A stretch of 64,000 nt of DNA. It comes from Oribacterium sp. KHPX15 (GTDB taxonomy: Bacteria > Bacillota > Clostridia > Lachnospirales > Lachnospiraceae). Numbering within the stretch: position 1 is the first letter of the stretch; each line of letters starts with the position of its first letter. A program made the translations under genes and the position numbers. The stretch covers positions 21,183 to 85,182 of the forward strand of contig NZ_FNRG01000011.1 in the NCBI RefSeq assembly GCF_900107835.1. Direction: 5' to 3'. The notes beneath the pieces were generated by a model. That model was not told where the DNA came from, did no database searches, and saw only the letters and a list, made by a program, of their open reading frames with translations. Positions 8,402-16,900 of this stretch are shown here, piece after piece.

Positions 8402-8698
8402 ATGAACGCAGTGGGCTGGATAATCTATGTTGTTGCAATCGTTGCAATGTTTTATTTTATTGGTGTCAGACCTTCACAGCAGGAACGTAAAAAGCAGCAG
8501 GAGCTTCTTGCATCTGTAGCTGTAGGAGATACAGTTCTTACAAGCTCAGGTTTTTACGGAGTTATCATTGACATGACAGATGATACAGTTATCGTAGAGT
8601 TCGGTAACAATAAGAACTGCCGTATCCCTATGCAGAAGGTTGCTATCGTTCAGATAGAGAAGCCAAATTCAGGTTCTTCAAGCGACGACAAGAAATAA
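8402..8698 (+). CDS. yajC: preprotein translocase accessory subunit YajC
   Basis: Small membrane protein of 98 aa, the usual length. One N-terminal helix at about residues 4-22 is followed by RPSQQERKKQQELLASVAVGDTV, where the family shows RPqqKrrKeh and a beta domain with TSSGFYGVI and NKNCRIPMQKVAIVQI. YajC associates with SecDF at the Sec translocon. GGAGG lies 7 bp before the ATG. It is flanked by its own terminator, and secD/secF are not adjacent, unlike in many Clostridia. The upstream region has a dispersed 22-bp repeat that also occurs near rpoB. Confidence 0.9.
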   Translation: MNAVGWIIYVVAIVAMFYFIGVRPSQQERKKQQELLASVAVGDTVLTSSGFYGVIIDMTDDTVIVEFGNNKNCRIPMQKVAIVQIEKPNSGSSSDDKK

Positions 8699-8731
8699 GA
8701 ATCGGCTACAATTGAATAATAAAGAAATGAA

Positions 8732-8774
8732 GGCGAGCAGCACACGGATCGATCCGTCAGCTGCCCGCCTTTTT
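8732..8774 (+). terminator. Rho-independent terminator of yajC
   Basis: GGC..GCAG..ACGGAT pairs with ATCCGT..CTGC..GCC, then TTTTT. Confidence 0.9.
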
Positions 8775-8886
8775 GCCGTCATGACCGAAATTCGTAATAA
8801 ATACGTAAAACGTAATTGATTGTTACTATACGTCAAATAGCGTAACATAGGACTTAGATAGATTTAGTGATTTTGAGGCGGTGGTG

Positions 8887-10350
8887 ATGAATCTTAAGAC
8901 TCTTAGAGAGCTGAAGGGAATAAGTCGAAAAGAGCTTGCGGATATGACGGGGATATCTTTCCGCTCGATACAGGATTATGAGCAGGGACATAAAGAGCTT
9001 AGTTCGGCAAAGGCGGATACGATCCTGAAAATGGCAGGGGCACTGGGCTGCACCATGGAGGATCTTATCTCGGATTTTGACCTCAGTTCCTTAAAGCCAA
9101 GCGAGCTTAAAGAGATGGTATCAGACGAGAATCAGAAATCCAGAGTACTGAGTGCACAGGGTGAAGGTTCATACATTCTAATGCATAAAGACCGGGAAGT
9201 AGCCGGCCTTGTACTCGAGTCTGAGACGGGTTCGATCGTTTCGGTGACCCGTGTTATGGATGAAACCCGTATGCCTATAGGAACGGTCGGGGAGGACCGC
9301 TTCCTAAAGGCATGGTGGTACCACAGAGCCGCACCGGTTACCCAGGGAAATCTGGCGTCAACATTGGAAAAACTCGGATTCCTGTCGCCTCAGGCATATC
9401 TTCTCAGGAACCTGGGACTGTCCCTCAACGACGACTACTGGCTGAAACCCCAGGGCAGCAGTCTTACATGGGACGATGTGAACCTTTATAACAATGAATT
9501 CGACGATGTTGTTGGTGCAAGCCATTTCACCGGTCTCCCCGTTGATGAGGATTTTGCTATTACGAAGGAGCTTTTTCCAAGCGGGTCAACCAAGGGTAAT
9601 GTTCCCAAATCCTGGGTTTGCGTGGAAGGGAAGAGATATCTCGTCAAGGGTACCGAGGGCAACAAAACCCAGCAGATCTTCAACGAAGTCGTAGGTGCCT
9701 ACATTCACAGAAAGCAGCAGAAGTTTGATTTCGTGGATTATGAGTTCTACACCATAGATTACGGTCATGGCAAGAGACTTGGTGTGAGTGCCGAAGCATT
9801 CACCTCCGCGGATCTCGAGTTCGTATCTGCACGTGAACTTATCCGGGCAGGAAGAAGGATGCACAAAGGCGCATCGGATTATGACATTTTTGTTAATGCT
9901 TGCGAAGATGGCGGAATCCCTAAATCTGATGTGGAAGCATTTCTGGATTATCAGATCCTGACGGACTTCATCATTTCCAATACTGACAGAAACTATGACA
10001 ATTTCGGAGTGCTGAGAGATGCGGAGACTCTCAAGTTTGTAAAATTAGCACCCATATTTGATTCGGGAAACTCCATGTTCTACGATCTTGACATGAACCA
10101 TGGAACCCTCGAACTCAACAATATCCCGGTGGACAGTTTCGCCGAGAATGAATTCGGCCTGTTGAGACTGGTCAAGGATCCTTCCATAGTTGAAGTGGAT
10201 AAGCTCCTTACCAATGACGAGCTCAGCAAGGTTCTGGCGAGCTCCAATCGTACCCCCGAGCAGGTGCGAGTGCTTCTTTCCATCTACGACCGAAAGAAGG
10301 ACATGCTTTTCAAATTAAAGCGCGGCGAGCTTGGCTGGCTGAAGAAGTAA
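8887..10350 (+). CDS. Xre-type HTH fused to HipA-like kinase
   Basis: Single-chain fusion of about 487 aa. Residues 1-60 form an Xre/Cro helix-turn-helix (LRELKGISRKELADMTGIS, then SIQDYEQGHKEL). The C-terminal half from about 240 resembles the HipA/CtkA kinase fold: GKRYLVKG with the ATP-binding lysine, FNEVVGAYIHR, the catalytic NTDRNYDNFG and the metal-binding LAPIFDSGNSM. In classic HipBA modules the HTH antitoxin and kinase toxin are separate genes; here both are in one ORF. The start at 8887 has GAGG 9 bp upstream; GTG codons at 8881 and 8884 are less likely. The gene is monocistronic with a terminator after it. Whether it acts as a toxin or a regulator cannot be told. HipA targets tRNA synthetases in E. 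coli. Confidence 0.8.
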   Translation: MNLKTLRELKGISRKELADMTGISFRSIQDYEQGHKELSSAKADTILKMAGALGCTMEDLISDFDLSSLKPSELKEMVSDENQKSRVLSAQGEGSYILMHKDREVAGLVLESETGSIVSVTRVMDETRMPIGTVGEDRFLKAWWYHRAAPVTQGNLASTLEKLGFLSPQAYLLRNLGLSLNDDYWLKPQGSSLTWDDVNLYNNEFDDVVGASHFTGLPVDEDFAITKELFPSGSTKGNVPKSWVCVEGKRYLVKGTEGNKTQQIFNEVVGAYIHRKQQKFDFVDYEFYTIDYGHGKRLGVSAEAFTSADLEFVSARELIRAGRRMHKGASDYDIFVNACEDGGIPKSDVEAFLDYQILTDFIISNTDRNYDNFGVLRDAETLKFVKLAPIFDSGNSMFYDLDMNHGTLELNNIPVDSFAENEFGLLRLVKDPSIVEVDKLLTNDELSKVLASSNRTPEQVRVLLSIYDRKKDMLFKLKRGELGWLKK

Positions 10351-10412
10351 CTTTGAGCTTTTCGACCGAAAACAGACATGCAAGAACATACCTAAAACCT
10401 CTTTTTCTCCAA

Positions 10413-10461
10413 GCGCTGAGATCTGAGCCTTTCTCCTACATGATCTCAGCGCACTTTTTTT
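10413..10461 (+). terminator. Rho-independent terminator of the Xre-HipA gene
   Basis: GCGCTGAGATC pairs with GATCTCAGCGC over an 18-nt loop, followed two bases later by seven T. Confidence 0.92.
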
Positions 10462-10546
10462 GTTTAGTGTTAGTCTTTAAATAGGTCTCTTTTTTTATAT
10501 TTAGCCAAGATGTGATTTGATGAAAGCCTACGGCTGAAACTCCGTC

Positions 10547-10574
10547 TTGCATTAACGCTCCAATGTAGTAAAAT
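10547..10574 (+). promoter_or_regulatory. sigma-70-type promoter of ddl (candidate)
   Basis: TTGCAT and TAAAAT are separated by 16 bp. Transcription would start near 10581, about 50 nt before ddl. Confidence 0.5.
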
Positions 10575-10629
10575 CTCTTTAAACATTACCCTTTAGAAAG
10601 GAAAGCTCCGGTCGCAACCCTGCGTCCGG

Positions 10630-11724
10630 ATGGCATCTGAAAATATGAAGCAGACATTAATGGCGGTTTTCGGAGGAAGATCAACAGAACATGAAGTTTC
10701 CTGCAAATCCGTAGTAAACATTGTAAAAAATATAAATAAGGAAAAATACGACGTGCTCCTGGTGGGTATCACCAAAGAAGGAGAGTGGCTCCTTGCTGAG
10801 TCTCTCGATCAGATCATCGACGAAAGTTGGTACAAATCCGGCATCAAGGCCTGCCTTCTTCCCGACGCAAAGCTTCAGTCACTTCTTATAAAGGACAAGT
10901 CCGGAGCCATTTCCCTCAGAAAGATCGACGTGATCTTCCCGGCTCTTCACGGCAAAAACGGTGAGGATGGCACCATTCAGGGACTTTTCGAGCTGGCTAA
11001 GATTCCTTACGTTGGCTGCGGCGTTCTCGCCAGCGCGGTTTCCATGGACAAGCTTTACACCAAGATCATTTGCAACGAGCCTCTCAGGAAGGTTGGCGTT
11101 CGCCAGGCGGAGTATGTTTCCGTTGTCGGCAACGAGATCAAAGATATGGACGAATGCGTTCGCCGCGTTGAGAAGGCATTTGAATATCCCGTTTTCGTCA
11201 AGCCCTCCAGCGCCGGCTCCAGCTGCGGCGTGACCAAGGCTTACAACCGCGAGCAGCTCATCGAGGGCATCAAAAAAGCCTACGAGGTTGACTACAAGGT
11301 TCTCATCGAAGAGACCATCATTGGCCGCGAAGTTGAGTGCGCCGTGTTCAGAGACATTGACGGCAACATCAAGGCCAGCGGCGTCGGCGAGATCAAGGCA
11401 GCCGCCGATTTCTATGATTACGATGCGAAGTACAACAATCCGCAGTCCGAAACCGACACTGACCCTGATATTAATGAAGATGACCGGGAACTCATCCGCA
11501 AAGCCGCAAAGGTGGTTTTCGATGCAGTTGACGGATTCTCACTTGCCAGAATCGACTTCTTCCTTACGGTGAACGGCCCGGTTTTCAACGAGCTAAACAC
11601 TCTTCCCGGCTTCACCGCCATCTCCATGTATCCGATGCTTTGGGGCGTAAAGGGAATCGATAAACCGAGACTGGTGCAGGCGCTTATAGATACTGCTTTT
11701 ACCCGACCGACTACGCAGGGTTAA
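10630..11724 (+). CDS. ddl: D-alanine--D-alanine ligase
   Basis: ATP-grasp ligase that joins two D-alanines for peptidoglycan precursors. Motifs in order: FGGRSTEHEVSC near the N-terminus, FPALHGKNGEDGTIQGLFELAKIPYVGCG, the ATP-binding FVKPSSAGSSCGV, EVECAV, and the C-terminal LARIDFF..NGPVFNELNTLPGFT with metal-binding acidic residues and Asn. The length of 364 aa is normal. The start is uncertain: ATG 10630 has no clear Shine-Dalgarno, while the in-frame ATG at 10645 begins MKQTLMAVFGG like many family members. Its own promoter lies upstream. Substrate specificity (D-Ala versus D-Lac) was not resolved. Confidence 0.95.
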   Translation: MASENMKQTLMAVFGGRSTEHEVSCKSVVNIVKNINKEKYDVLLVGITKEGEWLLAESLDQIIDESWYKSGIKACLLPDAKLQSLLIKDKSGAISLRKIDVIFPALHGKNGEDGTIQGLFELAKIPYVGCGVLASAVSMDKLYTKIICNEPLRKVGVRQAEYVSVVGNEIKDMDECVRRVEKAFEYPVFVKPSSAGSSCGVTKAYNREQLIEGIKKAYEVDYKVLIEETIIGREVECAVFRDIDGNIKASGVGEIKAAADFYDYDAKYNNPQSETDTDPDINEDDRELIRKAAKVVFDAVDGFSLARIDFFLTVNGPVFNELNTLPGFTAISMYPMLWGVKGIDKPRLVQALIDTAFTRPTTQG

Positions 11725-11785
11725 CGACCCTAAGAAATTCTTAACTTTTACTTTTGGATTCCTTCAAACACTTTCGTGCAGCCGG

Positions 11786-11794
11786 TGCTATATT
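11786..11794 (+). promoter_or_regulatory. extended -10 promoter of a possible short transcript
   Basis: TGCTATATT has the TGn extension. It lies 62 bp after ddl and 67 bp before a strong terminator, so a transcript of about 88 nt without an ORF is possible. Confidence 0.35.
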
Positions 11795-11860
11795 ATCTAC
11801 ATAATAAATGTACGAAATACACAATCCTTTATCCTTTTAAATGTTTAAGATTTCAGATAG

Positions 11861-11888
11861 CCCCGGTCGTTGACCGGGGTTTCTTGTT
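11861..11888 (+). terminator. Rho-independent terminator (ddl and/or short RNA)
   Basis: CCCCGGTC-GTT-GACCGGGG followed by TTTCTTGTT. Confidence 0.88.
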
Positions 11889-11897
11889 ACCCATAGA

Positions 11898-11991
11898 CCG
11901 TAAGAATTCTGCAAGGGGGTCTACCCCCCTTACAGACTCCTCACGGGGGCGGCTCTTGCCGTAAGATTTTTGTAAAGGGGTCTGCCCCCTT
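11898..11991. repeat. tandem hairpin repeat (two copies)
   Basis: Copies at 11898-11931 and 11959-11991 both begin CCGTAAGA and carry a GGGGTCT-type palindrome (AAGGGGGTCTACCCCCCTT and AAGGGGTCTGCCCCCTT). The period is 61 bp. The second copy ends 18 bp before the Shine-Dalgarno of the DUF1934 gene. Confidence 0.6.
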
Positions 11992-12017
11992 GCATTGTGA
12001 ATAATTCTGGAGGAAAA

Positions 12018-12428
12018 ATGCGGGTCAGAATAGAGATGAAATCCCGCCAGACAGTGGATGGCGATACAGATATTTTTGATACAGTTTCCGATGGCATCTT
12101 GAGAGAAGTCGGCGACGGCACACAGATCCTGACCTATTTCCAGGACGGAGTCCACAATGAAATGCGGGTGGATACAGCCGGAAAGGAAGTGACAGTGGTC
12201 AGAAACTGGAAGCATGACAACGCTTTCCGTTACAAGGAAAACACCAAGCATGTCATGAATTACGAAACCCCCATGGGCTACATGGAGCTAGGTTTCGATA
12301 CAAAACGCGTCGAAATCGACCGTGTCCATGCAGAACTTGTGATGAACATCTTCCTTTCCTACAGCATCACCCAGTTCGGAAATCAGGTTTCGGAAAATGA
12401 GATAGAGATAAGGATCGCTAAGGCGTAG
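12018..12428 (+). CDS. DUF1934 (YwiB-like) beta-barrel protein
   Basis: Cytoplasmic protein of 136 aa resembling the DUF1934/YwiB family, a calycin-like beta-barrel of unknown biochemical role. It shows RIEMKSRQTVDGDTDIFD, TYFQDG..NEMRVD and a C-terminal YSITQFGNQVSENEIEIRI strand pattern. GGAGG at 12009-12013 fixes ATG 12018; the in-frame upstream codon at 11997 lacks a ribosome site. It follows the tandem GGGGTC hairpins. Downstream is the first phased TGACTCA array and no clear terminator. The family call is from memory of the pattern. Confidence 0.6.
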   Translation: MRVRIEMKSRQTVDGDTDIFDTVSDGILREVGDGTQILTYFQDGVHNEMRVDTAGKEVTVVRNWKHDNAFRYKENTKHVMNYETPMGYMELGFDTKRVEIDRVHAELVMNIFLSYSITQFGNQVSENEIEIRIAKA

Positions 12429-12501
12429 GCGGTGTAGTCCTAAGAATCATAATTGCTAGAACAGTACCGACTCTTGCATAAAGCTAAAATGGACAAAACC
12501 A

Positions 12502-12868
12502 TGACTCGGATAGATAAAAATCCGGTTTAGGTCATATAAAGAAACCCACGGGGATGACTCATATTGAAAAATACATGATTTAGGTCATATAAGAAGCCCA
12601 CTGGAATGACTCATATCGAAAAATACATGATTTGGGTCATATAAAGAAACCCACTGGAATGACTCATATCGAAAAATACATGATTTAGGTCATATAAAGA
12701 AACCCACGGGGATGACTCATATCGAAAAAATACTTGATTTAGGTCATATAAAGAAGCCTACGGGAATGACTCATATCGGATAAATATTCAATTGAGGTCA
12801 TGTAAAAGAACTTTCGAGTATGACTCGCATTAGAAAAAAGCTGAATGCGGTCAAACGATTGCGGTCAA
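12502..12868. repeat. array A: phased alternating TGACTCA / AGGTCAT sites
   Basis: TGACTC-type sites start at 12502, 12555, 12607, 12660, 12713, 12767 and 12821. AGGTCAT-type sites in the opposite sense start at 12529, 12582, 12634, 12687, 12741, 12795 and 12848, with a last CGGTCA at 12862. Steps are 25-28 bp and the full period is 52-54 bp. In the middle copies the intervening DNA is also nearly identical, which suggests recent tandem duplication. It is strictly intergenic and ends 17 bp before a good promoter. Confidence 0.9.
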
Positions 12869-12884
12869 ACAGATGGTTTTTTCC

Positions 12885-12913
12885 TTGCATTTTAACAGCT
12901 CAAATAGTAATAT
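12885..12913 (+). promoter_or_regulatory. promoter of the small membrane protein gene
   Basis: TTGCAT and TAATAT are separated by 17 bp. A short hairpin GGCGG-TTTAT-CCGCC (12921-12935) follows in the leader. Confidence 0.6.
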
Positions 12914-12969
12914 TAGGTTCGGCGGTTTATCCGCCACCATGTATTTTTTGAAAGTCGAGGATTTAATAT

Positions 12970-13473
12970 ATGTTTTTAATGGCTATATCAATAGGTACCG
13001 TAGGAAAGGTACTTCTCATCATACTTCTGATTCTTCTTGTTATTCTTGGAGTTCTTTACTATTTTGGACGTAAGATGAGTCAGCAGCAGGCAGAACAGCA
13101 GCCTATGATCGAAGCCAATACTCAGAACGTTACAATTCTGGTTATAGATAAAAAGAAGATGTCTATAAAGGAAGCTGTAGCAGCAGGACTTCCCAAGCAG
13201 GTTGAGGAGCAGACTCCTATGTACTTAAAGCTCAGCAAGCTTCCGGTAGTGAAGGCAAAGGTTGGCCCTCAGATCATGACACTTATGGCTGATCCAAGCG
13301 TATTTGACCAGATTCCTTTACACAAAGAGTGTAAGGTGGCTGTTGCCGGAATCTATATCCGTAAGATCCTTTCAGTTCGCGGCGGCGCAATTCCCAAGGC
13401 ACCTGAGAAAAAGGGCTTCATGGCGGGCCTCAGAAAAAAGGCTGAGCAGCAGCTCAATGAATCAAAGAAATAA
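12970..13473 (+). CDS. small membrane-anchored protein of unknown function
   Basis: Protein of 167 aa with one strongly hydrophobic helix at about residues 9-31 and then a positively charged FGRKMSQQQ stop-transfer. The soluble domain of about 125 residues probably faces the cytoplasm (KKKMSIKEAVAAGLPKQVEEQTPMYLKLSKLPVVKAKVGPQ.., ending in a Lys/Gln-rich helix). I do not recognise the domain. GAGG lies 10 bp before ATG 12970; the in-frame ATG at 12979 is an alternative. It has its own promoter just downstream of array A and a strong terminator, so it is monocistronic. It sits one gene upstream of rpoB. Confidence 0.65.
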   Translation: MFLMAISIGTVGKVLLIILLILLVILGVLYYFGRKMSQQQAEQQPMIEANTQNVTILVIDKKKMSIKEAVAAGLPKQVEEQTPMYLKLSKLPVVKAKVGPQIMTLMADPSVFDQIPLHKECKVAVAGIYIRKILSVRGGAIPKAPEKKGFMAGLRKKAEQQLNESKK

Positions 13474-13487
13474 ATAAAATCATACAA

Positions 13488-13520
13488 AGCGGTTCACTTT
13501 CCGGTGAGCCGCTTTTTTTT
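13488..13520 (+). terminator. Rho-independent terminator
   Basis: AGCGGTTCAC pairs with GTGAGCCGCT, followed by eight T. Confidence 0.92.
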
Positions 13521-13545
13521 AGCCCCTTCTCGACACAATGAAAAA

Positions 13546-13573
13546 CCTCCAACCCATTGCAGTGGGTCGGAGG
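13546..13573. terminator. second hairpin, possibly bidirectional terminator
   Basis: CCTCCAACCCA pairs with TGGGTCGGAGG. AAAAA lies to its left, so a minus-strand transcript would meet a U tract. Confidence 0.5.
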
Positions 13574-13687
13574 CTTTCATAAGGAAGTAATTATGAGATT
13601 TGTTTATGAAAAATGCTATGCATCTATCTGGCTAAGGTTAGTACATTGCTTTTTCTTTCTTACATGTATAAGTTATCACGAGTAATG

Positions 13688-13709
13688 TCACAAAAGTGTC
13701 ACAGATTTT
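13688..13709. repeat. 22-bp dispersed repeat, copy 2 (upstream of rpoB)
   Basis: Identical to 8306-8327. Here TGTCACA occurs twice in direct orientation, 11 bp apart. It lies 39 bp upstream of the rpoB -35 box. Confidence 0.7.
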
Positions 13710-13747
13710 GTATATTTATGAGAAAATTATTTTTTTAAATGCACCCC

Positions 13748-13777
13748 TTGACTTGAGTCCGCTTCCTGCGATAATAT
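13748..13777 (+). promoter_or_regulatory. rpoBC promoter (candidate)
   Basis: TTGACT and TAATAT with an 18-bp spacer; predicted start near 13784. Confidence 0.55.
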
Positions 13778-13991
13778 GTATGATACCTATTTTGGGGCCC
13801 TAGGCGTATTGCGCCCATTTTTCGGCTTTCAAAATACATGTAACTATTAGGAAACATTTAACCAGATTCATTGAAATGTTGATACATCGAAATACAATGC
13901 TCGTAACGATGAATGCACATTTTGAGAACATCCACATCTTTCTATGAATCACAAAGATCAAGCGGGTTTCCCGCAATGGGGTGAACGGTCA

Positions 13992-16900
13992 ATGGAAAAA
14001 AGCAAGATGCGTGTCGTTAAAAACGGCAAAAACGTCAGAATGACATTTGCGCAGCATGAAGAAGTGCTGGAGATGCCAAACCTGATTGAAGTCCAGAAGG
14101 ATTCCTACGAGTGGTTCCTTTCAGACGGCCTCCGCGAGGCATTTGATGACATCTCTCCGATCCAGGATTTTGCTGGACACCTTTCCCTTGAGTTCGTAGG
14201 CTACAAGCTCTGCGAGAACGAGAAGAAGTACAACATTGAAGAGTGCAAGGAGCGTGATGCAACTTACGCAGCACCTCTCAAGGTAAAAGTACGTCTTATC
14301 AACAAGGATAAGGAAGAGATCAACGAACATGAGATATTTATGGGCGATCTGCCTCTTATGACAGATACCGGCTCATTTGTTATTAACGGTGCAGAGCGAG
14401 TTATCGTTTCACAGCTCGTTCGTTCTCCGGGCATTTACTATGGTGAAGATCACGATAAGATTGGTAAAGAGCTTTACTCATGTACAGTTATCCCTAATCG
14501 TGGTGCATGGATCGAGTATGAAACAGATTCCAATGACGTATTTTTTGTACGTGTAGACAGAACCCGTAAGGTTCCTGTATCTGTATTTATCCGTGCCCTT
14601 GGTGTCAGCTCCAATGCCGAGATCATTGACCTCTTCGGTGAAGAGCCTAAGCTCATGGCTTCTTTCGAGAAGGAGTCACCTGAGGCTCAGAACTACGAAG
14701 GCGGTCTTCTTGAACTTTACAGAAAGATAAGACCGGGTGAGCCGCTTTCAGTTGATTCAGCAAGCTCACTTCTTAATGGCATGTTCTTTGATCCACGCCG
14801 TTATGATCTTGCAAAGGTAGGACGTTATAAATTCAATAAGAAGCTTCACTTCAAGAATCGTATCAAGGGACATACTCTTGCTGAGGATGTTATCGATGAG
14901 ACAACAGGTGAAGTTATCGCACAGGCAGGAGAGGAGATTTCCCGCGATAAGGCTATCGAGATCCAGGATGCAGCAGTTCCTTATGTTTGGATCGATGGTC
15001 CTACACGTAAGGTGAAGGTTCTTTCTGCAATGCAGGTAGACCTTAACAAGTACGTTACTTTCGACGCTTCAGAGATCGATTACGATGAGGCTAAGGAGTA
15101 CGAGCACGTTAAGGAGTACTTTGAAAAGCAGGCTGACCGCACACATGCATCATTAAGCGAAGAGGCTGAGAAGAAGCTTTGGGATGCCCTTACTCTCGAG
15201 GAGAAGCAGGCACTTATCGACCAGGATAAGCCTGAGGAACTCGTTTACTATCCTGAGCTTGCAAGACTTATGGAGGAGAATGCTGACGATCAGAGAGCTC
15301 TCCGTATAGCCATCATGAAGGATATGCATGAGCTTGTTCCGAAGCACATCACTAAGGAAGATATCTTTGCTTCCATTAACTACTGCATGCATCTTGAGGA
15401 AGAGATCGGAACCAAGGATGATATCGATCACCTCGGAAACCGTCGTATCCGTGCTGTGGGAGAACTTCTCCAGAACCAGTACCGTATCGGTCTTTCCCGT
15501 ATGGAGCGTGTTGTCCGCGAGCGTATGGCAACACAGGACATCGAGGAGATCACACCTCAGAGCCTCATAAACATTAAGCCAGTAACAGCTTCTGTTAAGG
15601 AGTTCTTCGGTTCATCACAGCTGTCACAGTTCATGGACCAGAACAACCCGCTTTCAGAGCTTACACATAAGCGTAGACTTTCAGCCCTCGGACCGGGCGG
15701 TCTTTCAAGAGATCGTGCAGGATTTGAGGTTCGAGACGTACACTATACTCACTATGGACGTATGTGCCCTATCGAGACACCTGAAGGACCTAACATCGGT
15801 CTTATCAACTCTCTCGCATCCTATGCACGTATCAATGAGTACGGATTCATTGAGGCTCCATATCGTATGGTAGATAAGTCTGATCCACAGAACCCTAAGG
15901 TTACCAGAGACGTTGTTTACCTTGCTGCAGACGAAGAGGATAACTACGTAGTTGCACAGGCAAACGAGCCCCTTGATGCAGACGGACATTTCCTTCATGA
16001 CAATGTTTCCGGCCGTTTCAAAGAGGCTACCCAGGCATTCCCTAAGGCCTCTATCGATATGATGGACGTATCACCTAAGATGGTATTCTCAGTTGCTACT
16101 TCCATGATTCCGTTCCTCCAGAACGATGACGCTAACCGTGCCCTCATGGGATCAAACATGCAGCGTCAGGCCGTACCTCTTATGGTTACCGAGAGAGCCG
16201 CAGTTGATACAGGTATCTCTGCCAAGGCTGCCGTTGACTCGGGTGTTTGCTGTGTTGCAAAGTCTGATGGTGTAGTTGAGATCTCTGCTTCAAACAAGAT
16301 CATCATTCGCCGTGACTCCGATGGAACTCTTGATGAGTATAAGCTTACAAAGTTCATGAGATCCAACCAGTCCAACTGCTACAACCAGAAGCCTATCGTA
16401 TTTGCAGGTGACCATGTAAAGAAAGGTGATGTTATCGCCGATGGTCCTTCAACCTGTCAGGGTGAGATCGCTCTCGGTAAGAATCCTCTTATCGGATTCA
16501 TGACATGGGAAGGTTACAACTACGAGGATGCGGTTCTCCTTTCAGAGAAGCTCATCCAGAATGATGTTTATACATCTATTCATATTGAAGAGTACGAATG
16601 TGAAGCCCGTGACACCAAGCTCGGACCTGAGGAGATCACTTCCGATGTTCCCGGCGTAGGTGACGATGCATTAAAGAACCTTGACGAGCGTGGAATCATC
16701 CGCATCGGTGCTGAGGTTCGTGCCGGTGACATTCTTGTTGGTAAGGTAACTCCTAAGGGAGAGACAGAGCTTACCGCTGAAGAGAGACTTCTTCGTGCTA
16801 TCTTCGGTGAAAAGGCAAGAGAAGTTCGTGATACTTCATTAAAGGTACCTCACGGCGCATACGGCGTTGTTGTGGATGCCAAGGTATTTACAAGAGAAAA

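Larger units (their letters stand above)
13574..13991 (+). other. rpoB upstream region
   Basis: No gene seen. It holds copy 2 of the 22-bp repeat (13688-13709), a promoter (13748-13777), and a leader of about 200 nt. The leader contains a GGCG-TATTG-CGCC hairpin followed by ATTTTT (about 13802-13827), a possible attenuator, and a GCGGG-TTT-CCCGC hairpin (about 13961-13973) just before the ribosome site. Confidence 0.45.

Noticed and set aside
12502-12868. CRISPR array
   Set aside because: Spacers between the short motifs are as conserved as the motifs, the motif alternates in orientation, and no cas genes are present.
13944-13991. longer N-terminus of RpoB
   Set aside because: No Shine-Dalgarno before 13944; GGGGTGA is well placed for ATG 13992, and the extra residues are not typical.
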